Shown: positions 1 to 7,539, numbered from the stretch's first letter. The stretch is 14,127 nt of DNA from Sulfidibacterium sp964473395 (GCA_964473395.1 CAYYOW010000058.1:1-14127), one strand, 5' to 3'. Made by a program: numbers and translations. Notes: generated by a model not told the origin, from the letters alone.

Positions 1-2
1 TT

Positions 3-629
3 TCGGGCGAAAAAGATGGAAAGAAGCTTTTTACCACCGTTATTGTGGAGAGTGGAACACCGGGTTTCCGTCGTGTTGTCATGCACAACAAAATGATGTG
101 GCGCGCCTCCGATACTTCGGAGCTTTATTTTGATGATGTACGCGTACCCAAAGAAAATCTGCTGGGGAAAGTGGGCGAAGGCTCACACATCATGCTGCAC
201 ACGCTCGATGGGGGACGCCTTTCTATTGGTGCCATGGGGCTGGGATTGGCTCAGGGTGCTTTCGAGATGGCGTTGAGCTATGCTAAAGAGCGAAAACAAT
301 TCGGCAGACCGCTGACTAAATTTCAGATTAACGCTTTCAAGCTGGCCGACATGGCGCTGAAAATTGAGCTGGGACGTAACCTCCTTTACAAGGCCTGCTG
401 GCTGAAAGACAGCGGAAAGCCTTACTCTAAAGAGGCTGCCATGTCGAAACTCTATTGTTCTGAAATTGCCCGCGAAGTGGCTGACGAAGCCGTACAGATT
501 CATGGCGGTTATGGTCTTATGAAAGATTATGATATTGAACGGTTCTATCGCGACCAGCGACTGCTGCAAATCGGTGAGGGAACTTCTGAAATCCAACGAC
601 TGGTCATTTCCCGCCAAATTGGATGTTAA
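3..629 (+). CDS. Acyl-CoA dehydrogenase, 3' part (5' end outside the window)
   Basis: Flavin-dependent acyl-CoA dehydrogenase that introduces the trans-2,3 double bond into a fatty acyl-CoA and passes electrons to electron-transfer flavoprotein in the cytoplasm. The frame is open from base 3, so about 208 residues are visible and the first third to half of a usual 380-residue enzyme is missing; the GTG at 45 is internal. Visible family signatures are the middle-domain end (SELYFDDVRVPKENLLG), the C-terminal helical domain (ERKQFGRPL, QIHGGYG) and the terminal QIGEGTSEIQR motif. The glutamate before GTSE (codon 576-578) lies at the catalytic-base position of short- and medium-chain enzymes. 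It is followed after 24 bases by both subunits of a CoA-transferase, which suggests a butyryl-CoA or similar short-chain substrate. That substrate is inferred from context; the family assignment is certain. Confidence 0.95.
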   Translation, partial: SGEKDGKKLFTTVIVESGTPGFRRVVMHNKMMWRASDTSELYFDDVRVPKENLLGKVGEGSHIMLHTLDGGRLSIGAMGLGLAQGAFEMALSYAKERKQFGRPLTKFQINAFKLADMALKIELGRNLLYKACWLKDSGKPYSKEAAMSKLYCSEIAREVADEAVQIHGGYGLMKDYDIERFYRDQRLLQIGEGTSEIQRLVISRQIGC

Positions 630-653
630 TGATATAAACAAAAAAATTGCATT

Positions 654-1346
654 ATGAATAAAGTGGTAAAAAATGCATCGGAAGCTATTCGCGACATCGG
701 GGACAACATGACACTGATGCTCGGAGGCTTCGGATTATGCGGTATTCCTGAAAAAACTATTCAGGCTTTGCACGACAAAGGAGTAACGGGGCTGACCTGC
801 ATCTCGAACAATGCAGGAGTGGACGGCTTTGGCTTGGGAGTTTTACTGGAACGCCATCAGATAAAAAAGATGATTTCATCCTATGTGGGTGAAAATGCCG
901 AGTTTGAGCGACAACTGCTTTCTGGCGAGCTGGAGGTAGAGCTGAATCCGCAGGGAACACTGGCTGAACGCTGCCGGGCGGGAGGTGCCGGAATTCCAGC
1001 TTTCTTTGTCCCAGCTGGTTACGGAACCGAAGTGGCCGAAGGTAAAGAGGTACGTGAGTTTGATGGTAAAATGTACCTGCTTGAAACGGCTTTAACAGCT
1101 GATTTTGCACTGGTGAAAGCATGGAAGGGCGATACTGCCGGTAACCTGATCTTTCGCCATACTGCCAACAACTTTAACAACATGATGGCCATGGCCGGAA
1201 AAATTACTATTGCCGAAGTGGAAGAGCTGGTGCCGGCAGGTGAGCTGGATCCCAACTGCATCCATACCCCAGGCATCTTCGTACAGCGCATTTTCCAGGG
1301 TGAGAATTACGAAAAACGGATTGAGTTTGAAACAACGAATGATTAA
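654..1346 (+). CDS. scoA: 3-oxoacid CoA-transferase subunit A (SCOT type)
   Basis: Alpha subunit of a family I CoA-transferase, which moves CoA between an acyl-CoA such as succinyl-CoA and a 3-oxoacid such as acetoacetate; it acts as a heteromer with the next gene product. The 230 residues match the usual bacterial subunit length. The family signature DNMTLMLGGFGLCGIP is at residues 17-32, followed by SNNAGVDGFGLG and a GTLAERCRAGGAGIPAFF stretch, which are SCOT/ScoA-like. The ATG at 654 is chosen because the protein aligns from its first residues with the family; the leader is A-rich with no Shine-Dalgarno sequence, as usual in Bacteroidota. It lies 24 bases after the acyl-CoA dehydrogenase and 23 before subunit B, so one operon is likely. 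Acetate/butyrate-acetoacetate transferase (AtoD) is an alternative name; the true acceptor cannot be read from sequence. Confidence 0.93.
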   Translation: MNKVVKNASEAIRDIGDNMTLMLGGFGLCGIPEKTIQALHDKGVTGLTCISNNAGVDGFGLGVLLERHQIKKMISSYVGENAEFERQLLSGELEVELNPQGTLAERCRAGGAGIPAFFVPAGYGTEVAEGKEVREFDGKMYLLETALTADFALVKAWKGDTAGNLIFRHTANNFNNMMAMAGKITIAEVEELVPAGELDPNCIHTPGIFVQRIFQGENYEKRIEFETTND

Positions 1347-1369
1347 ATTGAACCTTTTAAATTAATATC

Positions 1370-2026
1370 ATGAGTTTAGATAAAAACGGTATTGCCAAAA
1401 GAATTGCTCAGGAGCTGAAAGATGGCTATTACGTCAATCTGGGAATTGGCATTCCCACGCTCGTAGCCAATTTTATTCCCGAAGGAGTGGAAATGGTGCT
1501 GCAATCGGAAAACGGACTACTCGGCATTGGTCCTTTTCCCACCAAAGAGAAGGTTGACGCCGACCTGATAAATGCCGGAAAACAGACTGTAACCTATACC
1601 AAAGGAGCGGCCTTTTTCGACTCGGCCACCAGCTTTGCCATGATTCGTGGCGGTCACATCGACCTTACCGTGTTGGGTGCCTTTCAGGTAAATAACCGGG
1701 GAGATATTGCCAGCTGGAAAATTCCGGGCAAAATGGTAAAAGGGATGGGCGGCGCCATGGACCTGGTGGCATCGGCCAGAAACATCATTGTAGCCATGAC
1801 CCACACAGACCGGAAGGGAAACCCAAAGTTGCTGAATGAATGTGATCTGCCACTTACCGGCGTCAGCTGTGTAAAGCGGATTGTTACCGACCTTGCCGTG
1901 GTAGATGTTACGCCGCAAGGCTTCAGGCTGGTGGAGCGGGCTCCCGGTGTAAGCGTAGAAGAAATTGTAGAAAAAACGGAAGCACCGCTACTGGTTGATG
2001 GCGAAATTCCTGAAATGAAACTTTAA
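1370..2026 (+). CDS. scoB: 3-oxoacid CoA-transferase subunit B (SCOT type)
   Basis: Beta subunit of the same CoA-transferase, carrying the catalytic residue. The 218 residues are full length for ScoB/AtoA. The family II signature LQSENG is at residues 44-49, and Glu47 is the expected nucleophile that forms the enzyme-CoA thioester. Other conserved stretches are NLGIGIPTLVANFIP near the N terminus, GGHIDLTVLGAFQV mid-protein and WKIPGKMVKGMGGAMDLV. The ATG at 1370 follows subunit A by 23 bases without a Shine-Dalgarno motif. Together with the upstream dehydrogenase, the pair would let the cell exchange CoA between short-chain acids during catabolism of amino acids or other fermentable substrates; that role is inferred from gene order. 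The family assignment is firm. Confidence 0.94.
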   Translation: MSLDKNGIAKRIAQELKDGYYVNLGIGIPTLVANFIPEGVEMVLQSENGLLGIGPFPTKEKVDADLINAGKQTVTYTKGAAFFDSATSFAMIRGGHIDLTVLGAFQVNNRGDIASWKIPGKMVKGMGGAMDLVASARNIIVAMTHTDRKGNPKLLNECDLPLTGVSCVKRIVTDLAVVDVTPQGFRLVERAPGVSVEEIVEKTEAPLLVDGEIPEMKL

Positions 2027-2053
2027 TTTATTCACCTTATAAATTCTATTATT

Positions 2054-2446
2054 ATGTATGACTTTGAAAGCTGGGGAAATCATATAATTGTAATTTTCCC
2101 CATAATTGCAGTCCTGACCATTTTGCAAATTGTTGCTACCTGGCGCATTTACGAAAAAGCAGGACAGCCCGGCTGGGCATCCATTATCCCCTTTTACAAC
2201 TTTTATGTGTTGTTGAAAATTGTGGGAAAACCGGACTGGTGGCTTATCTGGATTTTTATTCCCCTTGCCAATATTGTCGTTGGCATTTGGGTTGTCAATC
2301 TGCTGTCCAAAAGTTTTGGGAAAAATGTAGGTTTTACGCTTGGCCTGATTTTTCTTTCCTTCATTTTCTATCCCATACTGGGTTTTGGCAATGCGGAGTA
2401 CCAGGGAACAGCAGGCAAACCGAAGGTGACCAATATTAACGTTTAA
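2054..2446 (+). CDS. Small DUF5684-like integral membrane protein
   Basis: A 130-residue inner-membrane protein of unknown function. Hydrophobic segments are at about 9-30, 41-57, 62-84 and 92-110. Between the first two are the motif KAGQPGWASIIPFYN and then VGKPDWW, the pattern I associate with the DUF5684 family, in which similar segments also occur near signal-peptidase proteins. The last 20 residues are polar and probably cytoplasmic or disordered. It begins 27 bases after scoB in the same direction, so it may be co-transcribed, but nothing links its function to CoA metabolism. Its stop lies only three bases from the stop of the convergent response regulator gene. The family name is from memory of the motif; the membrane topology is directly visible. 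Confidence 0.8.
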   Translation: MYDFESWGNHIIVIFPIIAVLTILQIVATWRIYEKAGQPGWASIIPFYNFYVLLKIVGKPDWWLIWIFIPLANIVVGIWVVNLLSKSFGKNVGFTLGLIFLSFIFYPILGFGNAEYQGTAGKPKVTNINV

Positions 2447-2449
2447 ACA

Positions 2450-3148
2450 CTAATTTTCGGGAGCAATTAGCTTAAATCCAACGCTGTGAACGTTTAGTAG
2501 CTCCACCTTTGGATCGTCTTTCAGATATTTTCTGAGTTTGGTGATATAAACATCCATGGAGCGCGCATTGAAATAACTGTCATCACCCCAAATCCTGGTT
2601 AAAGCAGCCGAGCGGTCTAATACCTCATTCAGATTATCGCACAGCAGTTTGAGTAGATCCGCTTCTTTAGAGGTGAGCTTAGTCTCTTTTTCCCCTATTT
2701 TTAGCATCTGGTAGTCATAATTGAAAATGTATCTTCCAAAATTATATACAGGATCCAGATGATTATGGCCTCCTTGTTCCACACGACGCAAAATAGCATG
2801 AATCCGCAACAGCAACTCTTCCATACTGAAAGGTTTGGTCAGGTAATCATCTCCTCCTATTTCAAATCCCTGAATTTTATCTTCCTGCATTACTTTGGCT
2901 GTCAAAAACAGTAACGGGATTTTTTTATCTAACTTCCGAATCTCTTTTGCCAACGTAAAGCCATCCATCACAGGCATCATGATGTCTAAAATGGCAAAGT
3001 CGAAATTACCTTTTTTAAAGGTATCCAAAGCAATTTTTCCATTCTCACATAGTGTAGCTTCAAATCCTTTGGCCCCCAAATATGATTTTAAGATGTTACC
3101 GAGATTCTTATCATCTTCAGCAAGTAGTATATTAATTTTTTTATCCAT
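2450..3148 (-). CDS. rprY: OmpR/PhoB-family response regulator, RprY-like
   Basis: Cytoplasmic DNA-binding response regulator of 232 residues. The receiver domain spans about 1-120, with acidic pocket Asp12/Asp13, phospho-acceptor Asp55 in FAILDIMMPVMDG, Thr83 in LFLTAKV and Lys105 in LTKPFSM. The winged-helix output domain spans about 135-232, ending in YITKLRKYLKDDP and a typical HSVGFKLI hairpin. Sequence such as FNARSMDVYITKLRK resembles RprY of Bacteroides and Porphyromonas, so I use that symbol with caution. It overlaps the end of its sensor kinase gene by eight bases, showing translational coupling and that the two are partners. The target genes are unknown. The C terminus abuts the convergent membrane-protein gene with three bases between stops. 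Confidence 0.93.
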   Translation of the reverse strand: MDKKINILLAEDDKNLGNILKSYLGAKGFEATLCENGKIALDTFKKGNFDFAILDIMMPVMDGFTLAKEIRKLDKKIPLLFLTAKVMQEDKIQGFEIGGDDYLTKPFSMEELLLRIHAILRRVEQGGHNHLDPVYNFGRYIFNYDYQMLKIGEKETKLTSKEADLLKLLCDNLNEVLDRSAALTRIWGDDSYFNARSMDVYITKLRKYLKDDPKVELLNVHSVGFKLIAPEN

Positions 3149-4583
3149 GACTTACTTTATTTTCGTTTGGTAAATATATATGGAAAACGGAACCCTTCTC
3201 CAGTTCCGAATCAACTGTTATCTTTCCTTTGTGTTGTTCAACAATAGCTTTTACATAACTTAGTCCCAATCCAAAACCCTTGAAATTGTGTATATTACCG
3301 GTGTGGACACGATAAAGTTTATCGAAAATTTTGCTTTGGTTTGCCTTGCTGATACCAATGCCGTTATCGGCAATGTCCACCAAAATACCATCCCGAAGAT
3401 TCCTGGTACTCAGTTTGATGACCGGAGCGTTGAGATTATATTTTATGGCGTTGTCGAGCATGTTCACAAAAACATTGGTCATATGCACACGGTCTGCAAA
3501 AATCATGCTGCTTTCTGCACTTTGCGTCAATATGATTTTTCCTCCCTTACTTTCGGCGTTAATTTTTTTACCATTTATGGCATTTTGCAGGATTTCGTGT
3601 AAATCCAGTGTCTCTTTGTGTAGTTTTAGCCTGCCGCTTTCAATGGTTGCCGAACGCAGGATATGTTCAGCCATTGTTCTAAGCCTTTTGTTTTCCTCAT
3701 CAATCACGCTCACATAACTGTTGTAAACCTGATCTGACTTTTGAACATCTTTGTCCCTCAAAGCTTCGCACACCAGCGAAATGGTGGAAATAGGCGTTTT
3801 GAATTCGTGAGTCATATTATTAATGAGGTCGTTTTTCATCTCCGAAAGCTTCTTTTGCCGGTTGATCACCACGATACTAAATGAAAACGAACCGATAATG
3901 ATAAAAAACAGCCCAAGCGAAACGAACAAAAGCTTATAAAGTTTCTTCAGTATAAAAAGGTGCTCCTGTGGAAAATAGATGAGAAACTTTAATGGGAACT
4001 GGATATTATTGCCCAGCGGCGACAGGTTATATACAAAGCTATTGCTGAGAAGCTCTGTTGGATATTTCCCTGTTTTTTGCAGAATCATGGCATTGGTAAT
4101 GGGTTTGTAAATGCCAAATTCATATTTCGTTTTTATATTTTTCTTCGACAGGGAGTTTCTAATGAGAGAATCAATGAGATTTTTGTGTTTGGAAAAGAAA
4201 TTGAGGTCATCCGGTTGATGAAATTTTGAAAAAAGTTGCTGATACTGATTGCTCAGCACCATCCTTTTCTCCAGTAGTTGGTTTAAATCGTTGGCATTGT
4301 TAAGAGTTAAAGACTGTGAAGCAATGTCGCGGTTTAGAGAATCAAAAAGGGCAAAAGCATTCAGGTTTTTACGATAAAACTCTTTCGAGTTCAAATAATA
4401 TGCCTGATATCGAAGCTTATCGATAGTGAAAACCACCCGTTGCATAGCCATGTTCACATCCCGGTTAAAGACAGCCTGCCGCACCTGCACAGCATTCCTT
4501 ATCCAGTAAACCTGAATGGAAAGCAACCCGATGCTTGATAACGAAACCAAAATAATAATAATTACTGTCAGCCTTTTATTCAT
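3141..4583 (-). CDS. rprX: Membrane sensor histidine kinase, RprX-like
   Basis: Partner kinase of the downstream response regulator, 480 residues. A transmembrane helix (about 5-26) is followed by an extracytoplasmic region of about 185 residues with no recognised domain, then a second helix (about 217-240). The HisKA domain carries NNMTHEFKTPIS with His259 as the phosphorylated residue. The ATPase domain has the N box (NMLDNAIKYN, Asn378), G1 box (DNGIG, Asp406) and G2 box (GFGLGL, 436-441). All catalytic motifs are intact, so it should be active. The ATG at 4583 is chosen because the first helix begins right after it and a promoter-like TAATTTTG sits just upstream. It resembles RprX of Bacteroidales by layout. 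The signal it senses cannot be inferred. Confidence 0.92.
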   Translation of the reverse strand: MNKRLTVIIIILVSLSSIGLLSIQVYWIRNAVQVRQAVFNRDVNMAMQRVVFTIDKLRYQAYYLNSKEFYRKNLNAFALFDSLNRDIASQSLTLNNANDLNQLLEKRMVLSNQYQQLFSKFHQPDDLNFFSKHKNLIDSLIRNSLSKKNIKTKYEFGIYKPITNAMILQKTGKYPTELLSNSFVYNLSPLGNNIQFPLKFLIYFPQEHLFILKKLYKLLFVSLGLFFIIIGSFSFSIVVINRQKKLSEMKNDLINNMTHEFKTPISTISLVCEALRDKDVQKSDQVYNSYVSVIDEENKRLRTMAEHILRSATIESGRLKLHKETLDLHEILQNAINGKKINAESKGGKIILTQSAESSMIFADRVHMTNVFVNMLDNAIKYNLNAPVIKLSTRNLRDGILVDIADNGIGISKANQSKIFDKLYRVHTGNIHNFKGFGLGLSYVKAIVEQHKGKITVDSELEKGSVFHIYLPNENKVSHG

Positions 4584-4587
4584 AAGG

Positions 4588-4619
4588 CAAAATTAACCCT
4601 TCATTTGATTGAAACAGAA
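4588..4619 (-). promoter_or_regulatory. Candidate promoter of the sensor kinase/response regulator operon
   Basis: On the minus strand TAATTTTG (4595-4588) fits the Bacteroidota -7 element TAnnTTTG exactly, and TTCTG (4619-4615) stands 19 bases upstream, where a TTTG-like -33 element is expected, with one mismatch. The -7 element ends four bases before the start codon at 4583, so a start site at the usual distance would give a nearly leaderless mRNA. This is inference from sequence only. Confidence 0.5.
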
Positions 4620-4659
4620 CCTTTAACAAATATTAACAAGATTTTTTTTATTTTTTTAC

Positions 4660-4689
4660 TTGACAATATAAAAAATCGTTGTATATTTG
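4660..4689 (+). promoter_or_regulatory. Bacteroidota-type promoter in front of the dnaG leader/sRNA
   Basis: TTGACA at 4660-4665 supplies the -33 TTG, and TATATTTG at 4682-4689 matches the -7 consensus TAnnTTTG perfectly. The spacing from TTG to TA is 19 bases, the usual value for the phylum's primary sigma factor. A transcript should start near 4694-4696. This is the best promoter in the window by consensus and spacing. Confidence 0.72.
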
Positions 4690-4694
4690 CAGCG

Positions 4695-4799
4695 AACAAT
4701 AGCAAGGGTAAATTTTCATAATTTTTTTTGCTTTGTTTAAAGGGTTTTCATAATTGTTGGTTTTTGAGAGGTAACCGTCCTGGTTGCCTCTCTTTTTTT
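4695..4799 (+). ncRNA. Candidate structured small RNA or dnaG attenuator leader (~105 nt)
   Basis: The stretch lies between a consensus promoter and an intrinsic terminator, and has no ORF of note. Its predicted 5' end AACAAT (4695-4700) is perfectly complementary to ATTGTT (4753-4758), just before the terminator; inside, AGCAA (4701-4705) can pair with TTGCT (4729-4733). TTTTCATAATT occurs twice (4713-4723, 4745-4755). It could be an independent sRNA or the 5' leader of dnaG, whose ATG is 31 bases after the T run. I do not recognise it as a known RNA family. Promoter, pairing and terminator are visible; the function is unknown. Confidence 0.5.
4766..4799 (+). terminator. Intrinsic terminator upstream of dnaG
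   Basis: GAGAGGTAACC (4766-4776) pairs with GGTTGCCTCTC (4782-4792) over 11 pairs with one T-G wobble, around the loop GTCCT, followed by seven T's. No coding gene on the plus strand lies between the preceding divergent gene and this hairpin, so it must end a noncoding transcript or attenuate dnaG. Confidence 0.8.
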
Positions 4800-4830
4800 G
4801 TATTATCTTAGCCATCTTTTATTTTATACC

Positions 4831-6795
4831 ATGATAAAACCGGAAACCATACAGAAAATTTTTGATGCTGCCCGTATTGAGGAGGTAGTAAGCGATTTTG
4901 TAACTCTCAGGAAACGAGGTGTTAACTATATAGGGCTTTGCCCTTTTCACAACGAAAAAACACCTTCGTTTACTGTTTCGCCTGCCAAAGGTATTTTCAA
5001 ATGTTTCGGTTGTGGTAAAGCAGGCAACACTGTGAAATTCATCATGGAGCATGAACATTACTCTTATCCGGAGGCTCTGAAATATGTGGCAAAAAAATAT
5101 GGTATTGAGGTGGAAGAAACCGAACTTACCACCGAGGAGAAACAGCAAATGGATGAGCGCGATGGGCTGTTTGCGCTTAATACATTTATCTCCAATTATT
5201 TCCAGGACATGCTTTCCAACAGCGAAGAGGGAAAAGCCATTGGCTTGACATATTTTAAAGAGCGTAATTTTCTGGAAGCAACCATAAAGAAATTCCAGCT
5301 GGGCTATGCCTCTGACGAATGGGATGCCTACTCAAAACATGCTATTGCCAATGGCTACAGCAAAGAAGTTTTGGTGAAAACGGGGCTTTCCATCGACAAG
5401 GGCAACCGGCTCATGGACCGTTTTCGCGGCCGGGTGATGTTTCCCATTCATAACCTTACCGGAAAGGTGATCGGTTTTGGCGGGCGAATTCTCTCCAAGG
5501 AAAAATCCACGGCCAAGTATGTAAATTCACCTGAGTCTGACATTTACAATAAAAGTAAGAGCTTATATGGGATTTTCTTTGCCCGTAACGCTATTGTAAA
5601 GCAGGACAACTGCTTTCTTGTGGAAGGTTATACGGATGTAATCTCACTTCATCAGGCTGCTATTGAGAATGTGGTGGCATCTTCGGGAACTTCGCTGACG
5701 GTAGATCAGATAAAACTTATCAAAAGGTTTACTCCGAACATTACGATTTTATACGATGGTGATGCAGCCGGTATAAAAGCCTCTTTCCGAGGCATCGACC
5801 TGATTTTATATCAGGGTATGAACGTGAAAATTGTCCTTTTCCCGGAAGGAGAGGATCCTGACTCGTACGCGCGTAGCCACACCGGTTCCGAGCTGGAGGA
5901 CTTTATTAAAAAGGAAGCCGTTGATTTTATCAAGTTCAAAACCCGGTTGCTTCTTGACGAGACCCTCGGCGACCCGACTGCCAAAGTAAAGCTCATTAAG
6001 GAGATTGTCCAGACCATAGCCCATATTCCCGATGCCATACACCGGACTGTTTACATCCAGGAGTGTAGCAACCTGATGGAAATTCCCGAGCAAACTCTGA
6101 TGAATGAGCTAAACAAACTGCTCAGAGAGAAATACCGGAAAAGCCTGCGTCAGCAGCCCGAACAGGAAATTGCTGTGGAAACCGGAATAAAAAAACGGGC
6201 TGCGGAACAAATGGAAATTAATCCGTTCGACATTAGTGAACATGAAAAGCAGGTGATAAGACTCATTTTGCTTTATGGTGCCGAAAAAATAACTATCCGC
6301 GAAATTATTCAGGATGAATTGGGCGAAGAGGTGGAAGGAGAACACGAAGAATCGGTGGCGCAATATATTCTGCAAAATCTGAAGGACGATGGTATCCGGT
6401 TTGAAAATGATACTTATAACCGTATTGTGGATGAGGTGAAGGCTTTTCTGGAAGGAGGAAATCTTCCTGATGAGCACTATTTTGTTCATCATCCCGATGA
6501 GAAACTGGCCTCTGTAGCTATCAGCATCATTGCTACGCCGTATGAATTAAGCACAAACTGGGAAAAAAACAAAATTTATGTAAAACAGGAAGAAGATGAC
6601 CTGTTGAAGACAGTCATCACAACCCTGAACCCTTTGCGTACAAAGCTTATTAGCAGGCATTTAAATGAACTTCGCGAAAAGATGAAAACATCAAATGATG
6701 AAGGAGAAATTTTCATTCTCCAACAGCAGTTTTTTGAGTTGAAAAAGGTCGCTAATGAGATAGATCATGAGCTAAAACGACCTTTTGACTACTGA
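4831..6795 (+). CDS. dnaG: DNA primase DnaG
   Basis: Makes the RNA primers for chromosomal DNA replication at the fork, together with the DnaB helicase. The 654 residues are normal length. The N-terminal CHC2-type zinc site comprises Cys37, His40, Cys58 and Cys61. The Toprim/catalytic core has Glu265 in VEGYTDV and Asp309/Asp311 in YDGDAAG, followed by EGEDPDS; the last third is the helicase-interacting region and is poorly conserved. The frame extends up to a TTG at 4798, but the ATG at 4831 is preferred because the protein then starts MIKPETIQ, as homologues do, and its metal and zinc residues fall at the usual numbering. Transcription probably comes from the promoter at 4660, through the hairpin at 4766, or from a weak promoter overlapping it (TATCTTAG at 4804-4811). 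It converges with the flavin reductase gene, with 12 bases between stops. Confidence 0.97.
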   Translation: MIKPETIQKIFDAARIEEVVSDFVTLRKRGVNYIGLCPFHNEKTPSFTVSPAKGIFKCFGCGKAGNTVKFIMEHEHYSYPEALKYVAKKYGIEVEETELTTEEKQQMDERDGLFALNTFISNYFQDMLSNSEEGKAIGLTYFKERNFLEATIKKFQLGYASDEWDAYSKHAIANGYSKEVLVKTGLSIDKGNRLMDRFRGRVMFPIHNLTGKVIGFGGRILSKEKSTAKYVNSPESDIYNKSKSLYGIFFARNAIVKQDNCFLVEGYTDVISLHQAAIENVVASSGTSLTVDQIKLIKRFTPNITILYDGDAAGIKASFRGIDLILYQGMNVKIVLFPEGEDPDSYARSHTGSELEDFIKKEAVDFIKFKTRLLLDETLGDPTAKVKLIKEIVQTIAHIPDAIHRTVYIQECSNLMEIPEQTLMNELNKLLREKYRKSLRQQPEQEIAVETGIKKRAAEQMEINPFDISEHEKQVIRLILLYGAEKITIREIIQDELGEEVEGEHEESVAQYILQNLKDDGIRFENDTYNRIVDEVKAFLEGGNLPDEHYFVHHPDEKLASVAISIIATPYELSTNWEKNKIYVKQEEDDLLKTVITTLNPLRTKLISRHLNELREKMKTSNDEGEIFILQQQFFELKKVANEIDHELKRPFDY

Positions 6796-6807
6796 TATTG
6801 ATCGCAC

Positions 6808-7446
6808 TTATGCCTTGAATGTTTGCCCAAGATCTTTGCCGGTTTCAAAATAATGTCGAAACACGTAAAGTAACGGATGCCATCGGTTCGTGTCGATAAA
6901 ATCAGATCCGGGAATTATGATATCCTCGTGAGCATGGACTTTTAACACCTGAATTTCTATTATAGAGAATGTGTCCGGGCGCTCAGCAGGCCACTCGCCG
7001 CCAGGCCTGTGTGTAGCTACAACCTTCCCCTCTATCTGAATTGGGCACTCATCAATCCTGGGAGGCTTAACGGTTTCCGAGGGTATAGGTGTAAAACCAC
7101 TTTGCTCAAATTTATCTTTCACATATTCATATCCTATTTTGACCTTATACGAAGGTACCGGATTCCGACCTGTGGAGCGTCCAATCTTTTCTACCAAAGG
7201 CCATAACGATGCGGATGGAAAATTAATAACGCACTCCCTTTCACGAAGTATGTTCTCATGGCCCTGACTGGCGGTAGCCATGCCACACACGAACCTGTCG
7301 AAGAGTGCCCAGGCAGAAGACAGCGGTGAAATATTAGCCGTACCATCTTCATTGCGTGTCGTCATCAGTACGACCGGAGTTCCAACATAGAGGACAGGTG
7401 GACGCACTGTCTTATATTTTATGTGGGATACGGGTTTGCCGTTCAT
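6808..7446 (-). CDS. Flavin reductase-like FMN-binding split-barrel protein
   Basis: A 212-residue protein of the flavin-reductase/flavoredoxin (DIM6/NTAB-like) family, which binds FMN and often reduces flavin with NAD(P)H or carries electrons to a partner oxidase. Family-like features are PVVLMTTRNEDGTANISPLSSAWALFDRF near the N terminus (about 25-53), the following GHENILRERECVINFPS stretch, and a late PLLYVFRHYFETG tail. The exact substrate or partner is not apparent. The ATG at 7446 is preceded by AGGAGAGG at a suitable distance, a true Shine-Dalgarno sequence that is rare among the other genes here. It lies 100 bases downstream of the ATPase gene in the same direction; the space between contains inverted and direct repeats (see the attC-like site). 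It may be co-transcribed with the ATPase. It is unrelated to dnaG, with which it converges. Confidence 0.85.
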   Translation of the reverse strand: MNGKPVSHIKYKTVRPPVLYVGTPVVLMTTRNEDGTANISPLSSAWALFDRFVCGMATASQGHENILRERECVINFPSASLWPLVEKIGRSTGRNPVPSYKVKIGYEYVKDKFEQSGFTPIPSETVKPPRIDECPIQIEGKVVATHRPGGEWPAERPDTFSIIEIQVLKVHAHEDIIIPGSDFIDTNRWHPLLYVFRHYFETGKDLGQTFKA

Positions 7447-7466
7447 TCTGCCTCTCCTTTCTAATA
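7435..7466 (-). promoter_or_regulatory. Shine-Dalgarno and start region of the flavin reductase gene
   Basis: On the minus strand the ATG (7446-7444) is preceded by AAAGGAGAGGCAGA, giving a purine-rich AGGAG core about six to nine bases before the start. Other genes in the window have only A/T-rich leaders. It fixes the start codon, and its rarity in this phylum hints at a transferred gene or at strong initiation. Confidence 0.6.
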
Positions 7467-7470
7467 TTAC

Positions 7471-7539
7471 TTTTTACGCACTAACGCCAAGTTAGCAAGC
7501 ACACTCTTTTTACGCATCGGCTTGGGATTTCTGTTAGCA
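7471..7539. repeat. Imperfect tandem repeat of two short units
   Basis: TTTTTACGCA occurs at 7471-7480 and 7507-7516, and GTTAGCA at 7491-7497 and 7533-7539, in the same order, so the intergenic block looks like a degenerate duplication of a unit of roughly 30 bases. It overlaps the attC-like inverted repeat and may be an alternative explanation for it. Confidence 0.5.

Noticed and set aside
4798..4830. TTG at 4798 as the start of dnaG
   Set aside because: It lies in the terminator T run; homologues start at the MIKPETIQ-like sequence, which is the ATG at 4831.
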